Source: JAFEDN01 sp963818985 | GTDB taxonomy: Bacteria; Pseudomonadota; Gammaproteobacteria; Coxiellales; Coxiellaceae | Length of the DNA: 64,000 bases | NCBI GenBank assembly: GCA_963818985.1 | Contig: CAWFUJ010000010.1 | Coordinates: 62,001 to 126,000, forward strand | Direction: 5' to 3' | Shown here: piece by piece, positions 27,070 through 33,802 of the stretch | How positions within the stretch are numbered: the first letter of the stretch is position 1 | Layout of the letters: every line of letters starts with the position of its first letter | The notes under the pieces: model-generated | Database searches by the model: none | What the model was told of the DNA's origin: nothing | What the model saw: only the letters and a program-made list of their open reading frames with translations | Translations under genes and position numbers: made by a program

Positions 27070-28626
27070 ATGATTAGATCAGAACGTCGTAAATTAAAGG
27101 AAAAACTTGGGATAAAATTTGAAAGCGACAAAAAGAAAGCAGATCAAGAAATCGTTATTAGAGACATCTTAATATATAGAGAATCAAAAACTACCAAGGA
27201 AGAAGGTCAGTTTTCTTTTGGAGAATTATATCATCCTTCCTCTCACTATGCTCAACTAGACACTTTCAAAAGGTTAATAGATCATATCAGTTTAATTGCC
27301 GAGATTGCTGCCAAGGTTCACCAACATTATTATTGTCAGCTTTCAACCTCTGGTGCTTATGAAATTAAAGAGAAATGTTACAATAATATAACTCGAGTTG
27401 CTTTAAATGAATTTGCCTTATATACCAAACAACCATTAAATTTAGATCAATTTAATGAATTAATGGGTTGCGTCGAAGCTATAGCCAAGCGTCACCTTGA
27501 AAATATCCATTGGGTGTTGAGTTCTCTTGCTGTAGTGACCAAAGATCGAAAAGTGCTTAATATTTGTTTATATATTCAATGTGGTCAAGAGCCTGTCATC
27601 CATGTTGTGACTAAAGCCAACTTTGCCGCTGGTGATCCTACTTTTGCTAAAACTAAATATTTTACCCAAAAAACTTATCCTTCTCTAAAAGGAAAATCCA
27701 GTCAGTTTACGGCTGGGGAACCAAATGGTGTGATTTCTAATAATGGAATATTTGAGATAACCACCAGGGGTGGAGCTAAATTCTTACAAATAGTTGATAT
27801 CTGTCTAGATTATTATGACGAGCATTCTATAAAAAACTTATTGACTCTGTTAGATATGACAACTTCTCAACGGACTGATTTTCTACCCAAGCAAGTAAAT
27901 CATCTGATCACCGCAAATACTATAGGTTTAAGCTATGAAAAGAATATTTCAACCATGGTCACTTTAGTGGACCCGATTAGAAGTAAAAGAGACATGCCTA
28001 AACCGATTACAAATGATAAATTCTTGACAGAAATGAAAATAAACTTGGCTTCGGAGTATAAACATACTGTGATTAACAAACATTATAAGACCGGTGCGCT
28101 TTATTTGATGTCTCCCCCTTTCGGAAATCATTGCAGAATCAATATCCAACCAGAACAGCCAATAGGTAATCTTTCAGGAGGTCTTGAAGATAAAGCCAAG
28201 AAGTATAATTTTGAAGTTAAGCAACAATTTGTAGATAGCTTAGCTTATTCTAAAAATGCCAAAATTCAGCAAGAATTTCCTTATTATCTGCGCGAGCTAA
28301 AAGAACTTGATACGCTGATTCAAAGTGTATGCACCATCATTCCGACAGAATTAAAATTGGGTTCTTCTAGTTATCGCCTTAAGTGTCGAATTCAAGCATT
28401 GCACAGGATATTTAATGAGAAAATTTCATCTTTAATCACCGACCCCCCGCGGTTTTTAAAAGAAGCTGGCAATTTATTAAAAGAATTAGGCGATCATTTA
28501 GAACGTTTGTATAATCGAGAGTTTCAACATCCTATAATAAAACATATCAACCGTAAAATTGAATATCTTATTGATGAGGTATTTCCAGCCTCAGATTCTT
28601 GCAGGCAAAGTTGTATAATTAGCTAG
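27070..28626 (+). CDS. Unknown 518-residue protein ending in a CAAX box; effector candidate
   Basis: Not recognised. Soluble, mixed charge, no signal peptide or membrane helix. The last four residues are Cys515-Ile-Ile-Ser, a canonical CAAX farnesylation signal, with a further Cys at 511 (SCRQSCIIS) placed like the palmitoylated cysteine of Ras proteins. Eukaryotic prenylation of bacterial effectors at such tails is established in Legionella. The basic N-terminus (RSERRKLKEKLG) precedes a helical body; LKELGDHLERLYNREF near the end may form a coiled coil. A PmrA-like box with a well-placed -10 lies in front. Inference: delivered into a host cell and anchored to a host membrane. Confidence 0.75.
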   Translation: MIRSERRKLKEKLGIKFESDKKKADQEIVIRDILIYRESKTTKEEGQFSFGELYHPSSHYAQLDTFKRLIDHISLIAEIAAKVHQHYYCQLSTSGAYEIKEKCYNNITRVALNEFALYTKQPLNLDQFNELMGCVEAIAKRHLENIHWVLSSLAVVTKDRKVLNICLYIQCGQEPVIHVVTKANFAAGDPTFAKTKYFTQKTYPSLKGKSSQFTAGEPNGVISNNGIFEITTRGGAKFLQIVDICLDYYDEHSIKNLLTLLDMTTSQRTDFLPKQVNHLITANTIGLSYEKNISTMVTLVDPIRSKRDMPKPITNDKFLTEMKINLASEYKHTVINKHYKTGALYLMSPPFGNHCRINIQPEQPIGNLSGGLEDKAKKYNFEVKQQFVDSLAYSKNAKIQQEFPYYLRELKELDTLIQSVCTIIPTELKLGSSSYRLKCRIQALHRIFNEKISSLITDPPRFLKEAGNLLKELGDHLERLYNREFQHPIIKHINRKIEYLIDEVFPASDSCRQSCIIS

Positions 28627-28691
28627 TAGAAGTAAAAATTCCTAGTGCTGCTCAAGTTATTGAAAAAATTACTTTCGAGAGCAGGACTGAC

Positions 28692-29654
28692 TTACAATGA
28701 TGATCGTAAATGGTTTTTATCGCCTCCTTTAGCCAACTCAAGCTCTTTAGTTAAGTGAGTAAAAAGATTAGTACAACTTAGTGCGCTTAATTGAAATTGC
28801 TTTTCTTGATTTGACAATAGTATACCATCGACGGTGACTGATAGAAATTTTTCTGAACTCAGGCTGCCTTCGGGAGGTGTTAACACGCTATTGTTAGTTG
28901 GAACTTTATCTAAAAATCGATTCTTGTATTTAACTAAATTTGGATTGATATTAAAATCAGCGCAAAAAACCAAGCGATTAAAGGCATAGCTATCTAAAAT
29001 CGCAGCAGTTAGATAACAATATACTTTGCCATAGGCAGTCAAGGCGGATTCTGATACAGCTTGTTCATTTCTGGAAAAAGGAAAATGTGCTAAAGCTAAA
29101 AATTGCTTTTGGTTATTTTTGTCCAATTCCCAAATTTGAAGTCGATTAGCTAATTCTGAGGAGACAGAAAATTTTTTAACTAAAGGGCACGGAGTTTTTT
29201 TTACTTTAAATTCTCTATCTGCAAGCATTAATAATCCCCAATTGTTAAAATGTTTCATATCTGGTTTATAAAAATCATGGTTGGCTGTTAACCGCCTCAT
29301 CCATGGAAATTGGTTAAGGGTAGTAAATAATGTCCTAACATGATCAGGTTCAATAGGCCCTTCACATATTCCTACGGCACAAATTTGTGGTTGATAATAA
29401 ACGATTTCAGCAATAACATAAGCAATTAATCTAAGGCGTTGCAAATATTGAGAATTATTTTCTATCATTTTAAAACCATTATTGAAACCTTTGTCTTTGC
29501 GGAGCATGGCCTTCATCATGACATTCCAAAACAAAACATTATAGTGAACAATGGGATGATGGTCAGATACTTGTGCGCTAATTACATCATTACCATCTAA
29601 ACAAGCCAAACTATACTCATTATAAGATTCAATCCTATTCTTTATCGATTTCAT
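28692..29654 (-). CDS. Endonuclease/exonuclease/phosphatase (EEP)-like protein, possibly circularly permuted
   Basis: 320 residues from ATG 29654, which has GAGG six bases upstream; ATG 29690 is in frame but lacks a ribosome site. EEP-type motifs: FWNV (Asn44), CEGP (Glu98), ALAHFPFSR, FCADFN (~232) and VTVDGILL (~273). In normal EEP enzymes the SDHxP motif is last; here VSDHHPI comes first (residues 29-35), before FWNV, and none is seen at the C-terminus. Members include DNases, inositol-phosphate and sphingomyelin phosphodiesterases; the substrate cannot be told. No signal peptide. Sits among effector-like genes and may act on a host target. Confidence 0.65.
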   Translation of the reverse strand: MKSIKNRIESYNEYSLACLDGNDVISAQVSDHHPIVHYNVLFWNVMMKAMLRKDKGFNNGFKMIENNSQYLQRLRLIAYVIAEIVYYQPQICAVGICEGPIEPDHVRTLFTTLNQFPWMRRLTANHDFYKPDMKHFNNWGLLMLADREFKVKKTPCPLVKKFSVSSELANRLQIWELDKNNQKQFLALAHFPFSRNEQAVSESALTAYGKVYCYLTAAILDSYAFNRLVFCADFNINPNLVKYKNRFLDKVPTNNSVLTPPEGSLSSEKFLSVTVDGILLSNQEKQFQLSALSCTNLFTHLTKELELAKGGDKNHLRSSL

Positions 29655-29752
29655 ATTGTGCCTCATTAATTTATTTTTTAATAAGGTCATGATGGCGCTT
29701 AAGCAATGATCTGTAAAATAGATTGATTTTATTGTTTTAATAGTCAGAATCT

Positions 29753-29782
29753 ATTATAGTGCTTTAAGATATCCCTTTACAA
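29753..29782 (-). promoter_or_regulatory. Sigma-70 promoter of the EEP-like gene
   Basis: Minus strand TTGTAA (29782-29777), an 18 bp spacer and a perfect TATAAT (29758-29753). Start point ~95 bases before the ATG at 29654. Confidence 0.55.
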
Positions 29783-29839
29783 AGCTAAGATTAATCGTTA
29801 TAAAAACAGTCTGAATTTTTCATCTAACTGGGATAGCCT

Positions 29840-30409
29840 ATGTCTCTTGATAATAAAATCCGCTGTGCTTGGGCAAATGGTGACGCGCTAAATATTCAAT
29901 ATCATGATTTAGAATGGGGTGTACCCATCCACGATGAGCGTTTGTTATTTGAATTTTTAGTTCTAGAAGGTATGCAAGCTGGCTTAAGTTGGTTAACAAT
30001 ATTAAAAAAACGCGAGCATTACAGAACATGTTTTGATAATTTTGAGGCTAAAAAAATTGTAAAATATAACCAGAAAAAAATAAATATGTTGATGTTAGAT
30101 TCTGGAATTATACGTAATAAATTGAAAATTCATGCGATCATTACTAACGCCAATTCTTTTTTAAAAATAAAAAGAGAACAGGGTGATTTTTCCAAATATC
30201 TTTGGGGATTTGTCAATGAGAAACCCGTTAAAAACCATTGGAAAAAACTTCAGCAAATCCCAACTACTTCTAGTATATCAGATATAATGTCTAAGGATTT
30301 GAAGAAGCGCGGTTTTAAATTTGTGGGCAGTACAATCTGTTATGCCTTCATGCAAGCAGTGGGGATGGTAAATGATCACACGACGAACTGCTTTTGCTAT
30401 AAAAAATAA
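29840..30409 (+). CDS. tag: DNA-3-methyladenine glycosylase I
   Basis: 189 residues. Removes 3-methyladenine from alkylated DNA. IRCAWAN at the start with a zinc-ligand Cys, YHDLEWGVP with a His, LEGMQAGLSWLTIL, and the C-terminal His and Cys in VNDHTTNCF complete the zinc snap of the Tag family. Length and motif order are normal. Single gene divergent from the EEP-like gene. Confidence 0.96.
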   Translation: MSLDNKIRCAWANGDALNIQYHDLEWGVPIHDERLLFEFLVLEGMQAGLSWLTILKKREHYRTCFDNFEAKKIVKYNQKKINMLMLDSGIIRNKLKIHAIITNANSFLKIKREQGDFSKYLWGFVNEKPVKNHWKKLQQIPTTSSISDIMSKDLKKRGFKFVGSTICYAFMQAVGMVNDHTTNCFCYKK

Positions 30410-30497
30410 GTCGAAATCCCTATAATGAATATAAAATTCAAAGCAATTGCCCGAGTTCTGGGCTATACTTTTTAACAAAGTGACTTAGGAGAGGGAA

Positions 30498-31169
30498 ATG
30501 AGTTCCAACGTAAAATTAGAGATTTTAACCCCAGATAACTGTAGTTTATTACTAATTGATTACCAGCCACAAATGGTATTTGGTGTTAGCGGCATTGATC
30601 GACAAAGTTTGAAAAATAATGCTGTTGCCCTAGCTAAATCTGCCAGATTATTTAAAGTGCCTACTGTCATTACCGCAGTAGAAACCGAAAGCTTTAGTGG
30701 GTATGTATTACCCGAGCTTTTGGATGTTTTTCCTAATCAAGATATCTACGAGCGTAGCAGTATGAACTCATGGGATTCAGACGCTGTGCGCAAGGCGATT
30801 GCACGTACCAATAATAAAAAATTAATTTTGGCTGGGCTGTGGACTGAAGTTTGCATCAATCTTTGTGCATTATCAGCTATGCAAGAAGGATATGAAATTT
30901 ATATTGTGGAAGATGCATGTGGTGGAACCAGTGAATTGGCTCACAGAGTGGCAATGAAACGATTAATACAAGTGGGTGCAGTACCATTAACTTGGCAACA
31001 ATTATTGCTGGAATGGCAGCGTGATTGGTCAAGGAAAGAAACATATGATGGGACTTTGGATATTGTCAAAGAACACAGCGGTGCTTATGGTATCGGTGTT
31101 GATTATGTTTATACCTTAGTTCATAAACAAAAAGCGCGGACTCGGTCCACTGGTAAAATGCTTAAATAA
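30498..31169 (+). CDS. Isochorismatase-fold hydrolase (YcaC-like)
   Basis: 223 residues. The catalytic triad of cysteine hydrolases can be placed: Asp in LLLIDYQPQM near residue 22, Cys in GLWTEVCIN near 118, and a Lys between them. SSMNSWDSDAVRKAI and EDACGGTSELAH match the YcaC subgroup. The natural substrate of that subgroup is not established. GAGAGGG lies 5 bases before the ATG. The C-terminal tail KARTRSTGKMLK is extra and basic. Stands alone between tag and maf. Confidence 0.88.
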   Translation: MSSNVKLEILTPDNCSLLLIDYQPQMVFGVSGIDRQSLKNNAVALAKSARLFKVPTVITAVETESFSGYVLPELLDVFPNQDIYERSSMNSWDSDAVRKAIARTNNKKLILAGLWTEVCINLCALSAMQEGYEIYIVEDACGGTSELAHRVAMKRLIQVGAVPLTWQQLLLEWQRDWSRKETYDGTLDIVKEHSGAYGIGVDYVYTLVHKQKARTRSTGKMLK

Positions 31170-31298
31170 GTATTTTGGTTGACATTATTTTTTTAATGGT
31201 CATCGAAGGGCCTGGAACTTTTAATAAATAACACCGCCGTTGCTATTGCTAATAAACAATTTCAAAAATTTGGAAACAATAAATTTTAAGGGATTTGC

Positions 31299-31924
31299 AT
31301 GTTATATAAACTAACTGTGCCTTTGATTTTGGCCTCTGCATCGCCTGTGAGGCATAAAATGCTGTTGGAAATGGAGGTATCTCATCGAGTCATTGTTTCA
31401 CCTATTGATGAGGAGCAAAAAAAAAAGATATTGAACATCTTTCTATTTCTGATCAAGCAAAAAATCTGGCTTACCTAAAGGGTTTAGTGATCAGCCAGCA
31501 ACATCCTCATGCATTGGTTTTATCGGCAGACCAAATTGGAGAATACCAAGGTAACCCCCTATACAAACCACTGAGCTACGAAAAAAATGTTGCTTTGCTA
31601 ACAATGTTAAGTGGACATACGCATTATCAACACACGGCCGCTTGCTTGTTTTATCAAGGTGAGGCCATAATGAACTTTTTTGAAATGGTTTCGCTCACAA
31701 TGCGTAAGCTCTCAATTGAAGAAATTATTGCTTATGTGGATATGGCTCAACCTTGGAATTGCTGCGGCGGTTACCGATATGAGGCGTTAGGAAAGCATTT
31801 ATTCGCACATATTAAAGGTGACCCAGATAGTGTGTTAGGTTTGCCATTGTTGCAAATTTTGACTTATCTTCATCAACATAATTATTTACAACTGGAGGTT
31901 GATGAAGTTGTGCGCAGACGCTAA
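31299..31924 (+). pseudogene. Maf-like nucleoside triphosphate pyrophosphatase, frameshifted in a poly-A run
   Basis: Frame 1 from ATG 31299 begins as a Maf protein (PLILASASPVRHKMLLEM). After GAGC and ten A residues (31417-31426) it goes out of phase and stops. The other frame continues as DIEHLSISDQAKNLAYLKGL, then SADQIGEYQGNPLYKP and YVDMAQPWNCCGGYRYEALG to 31924. One added A would join them to a ~208-residue protein of normal length. Maf proteins hydrolyse modified or non-canonical nucleotides and affect septation. A10 runs are prone to polymerase slippage, so some full-length product may be made; equally the base may be a sequencing loss. Confidence 0.85.
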
Positions 31925-31944
31925 CCTTTTATATTGAGAATCAA

Positions 31945-32721
31945 GTGGCTAAATATATTGCTAAAAAACCAGATAAAAATGGATATATTCATTTCACTGC
32001 AGAAGAACATGATATTTGGGCTGTTCTAATAGAAAGACAAATGTGTGTGGTTCAAGGTAGAGCTTGCGATGAATATATTCAAGGTTTGGAAAAATTAAAT
32101 TTTTCTAAAACGCGCATCCCCCAATGCCATGAAATTTCTGAAGTGTTACAAGAAGCTACTGGTTGGTCTGTCGTGCCTGTTCCCGCAATCATTCCATTGA
32201 CGGAATTTTTTAAATTGTTAGCAAACCGAAAATTTCCAGCGGCAAGTTTTATTCGTGTGAAAGAAGATTTAGATTTTTTACAAGAACCAGATATTTTTCA
32301 TGAATATTTTGGACATTGTCCTTTATTAACGAATCCGGCTTATGCAGATTTTGTTCATTGGTATGGTGAAACCGTTTTACAATTTACGCCGCCTCAGCAA
32401 TCATTATTGGGTCGTTTATTTTGGCATACTATCGAGTTTGGGTTGATAGAAACCGAGCATGGTTTACGGATTTATGGTGGGGGTATTTTATCTTCTTTTG
32501 CCGAAACTGTGTACTCATTAGAAAATCCAGGGGTACAGCGTATACCATTTGATATTTTAAAAGTTTTAAATTCCAATTATCGTTATGATGAAATTCAAAA
32601 ACATTATTATGTCATTAAAAACTTAAATCAATTATTTAATCTTAAAGATGAGCGAATTGTGCCTTTAATCAAAGCAATTTCGACAGGAGAAAATCCAGGC
32701 GAAGATTTTATATTTTGTTAG
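31945..32721 (+). CDS. phhA: Phenylalanine 4-monooxygenase
   Basis: 258 residues, the normal bacterial length. Tetrahydropterin- and iron-dependent hydroxylation of phenylalanine to tyrosine. Iron ligands in FHEYFGHCP (residues ~117-124) with the downstream Glu in FWHTIEFGLIE; RIPQCHEISEVLQEATGW is also typical. The start is GTG 31945. No pterin carbinolamine dehydratase (phhB) is adjacent. In Legionella relatives this enzyme is linked to pigment and tyrosine supply. Followed by a palindromic repeat. Confidence 0.96.
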   Translation: MAKYIAKKPDKNGYIHFTAEEHDIWAVLIERQMCVVQGRACDEYIQGLEKLNFSKTRIPQCHEISEVLQEATGWSVVPVPAIIPLTEFFKLLANRKFPAASFIRVKEDLDFLQEPDIFHEYFGHCPLLTNPAYADFVHWYGETVLQFTPPQQSLLGRLFWHTIEFGLIETEHGLRIYGGGILSSFAETVYSLENPGVQRIPFDILKVLNSNYRYDEIQKHYYVIKNLNQLFNLKDERIVPLIKAISTGENPGEDFIFC

Positions 32722-32742
32722 TTTAGGCCGCTATTCATCCCC

Positions 32743-32770
32743 ATCCCCGCTCCCCGATGGGAGAGGGGAT
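32743..32770. terminator. CCCTCTCCC-family palindrome after phhA
   Basis: Inverted repeat ATCCCCGCTCCC / GGGAGAGGGGAT with one mismatch and a 4 base loop, 20 bases after the phhA stop. Same family as 15124. Confidence 0.6.
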
Positions 32771-32843
32771 AATCATTTTCCGGTATTGGCTATTTCATTC
32801 ATTTCCTTAAAAATATCATTCTTATTTCTTTATGGAGAATTGT

Positions 32844-33629
32844 ATGAAAAATTTATCACAATTATTTCTGATCAATAGCCCACAATTAGATAAAACTGCT
32901 CTGCATCTTTATGCCAAAGCTGTTAAAAAAATTAAATTTCGTTTAAAAGCTAAGAATAAAACTGCCATTATAGGGGCGGATGAAGTATCAGCCGAATTGG
33001 AAACCATGTTAAGAAGAGATTTTTATCGGCAAGATCTTTTAAATCCGCAATTATTTTTAATCCTTAAGGAAGCGGTTTACAATTGGCAACCTAAGATTAT
33101 GGATGACCCTAAATCTATGCAAAAATTTGGGCTAATACAGAATCTTTTACTTGCCATTTTACCCATATTTCGTAAAAAACAGTTATTAGATAAGGTTTGT
33201 AACAATTATAAAAGACATTTAGCCTCAGCTATCACTAAGAGTGAATTTTTTAATGAAAAGATAGATTCAAAATCAATTCAAGCTTCATCAGTCATTAATT
33301 TAAAGATGGTCGATATCTTTGTCAAACGACAAGTTAAGCAAAAAATAGCCGATGAAAATCTGCAATTGTCGATTGAAAAATATAAAGCGGTGGACAAAAT
33401 TCAGAAAACATTACACAGCAAATGTGATGCGACGCAGCAGCTTCACTGTTTTCGTCATGAATTTATCAACCAACGCGCCATTATCGAAAAAAAACGTGAT
33501 AAAAAAACCATGATTTTTGTCAAGACGGTCATTACCGTATTTTCGATTGGATTAGCGGCCGTATTTGGTATTTGGAACATTAAAGGACGACAAACAACAA
33601 ACAAAATAAATAGTATTCTGGCCGCTTAA
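32844..33629 (+). CDS. Unknown protein with C-terminal membrane anchor
   Basis: 261 residues from ATG 32844 (GGAG 8 bases upstream; the ATG at 32832 overlaps that site). Not recognised. A Lys-rich, helical cytosolic part of ~220 residues is followed by one hydrophobic segment (FVKTVITVFSIGLAAVFGIW, ~230-249) and a short polar tail. No signal peptide. This layout, a helical body plus tail anchor, is common among host-membrane-targeted effectors but also among ordinary inner-membrane proteins; no promoter signal helps to decide. Confidence 0.6.
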   Translation: MKNLSQLFLINSPQLDKTALHLYAKAVKKIKFRLKAKNKTAIIGADEVSAELETMLRRDFYRQDLLNPQLFLILKEAVYNWQPKIMDDPKSMQKFGLIQNLLLAILPIFRKKQLLDKVCNNYKRHLASAITKSEFFNEKIDSKSIQASSVINLKMVDIFVKRQVKQKIADENLQLSIEKYKAVDKIQKTLHSKCDATQQLHCFRHEFINQRAIIEKKRDKKTMIFVKTVITVFSIGLAAVFGIWNIKGRQTTNKINSILAA

Positions 33630-33693
33630 CTCCAGTAGAACAATCTAAAAGAAACTAGGTAAATAGTAGGGCCCGTCTCCAATTAGCGCCCCT

Positions 33694-33732
33694 ACAACTT
33701 CGTCCCTCGTACAAGCTGTGGGACGAAGTTGT
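33694..33732. terminator. Bidirectional hairpin between converging genes
   Basis: Perfect 13 bp arms ACAACTTCGTCCC / GGGACGAAGTTGT with a 13 base loop, between the ends of the 261-residue gene and the DUF2235-like gene. Confidence 0.65.
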
Positions 33733-33802
33733 TGGGACAATTGACGACAAGTCCTAATAAAAAATGTAATCAGAATACACTCGTCATTTAGTGATCCAAG
33801 AA

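Noticed and set aside
32790..32843. PmrA-like box before the 261-residue membrane-anchored protein
   Set aside because: Only one partial half-site (CTTAAAAAT) and no -10 at the expected distance.
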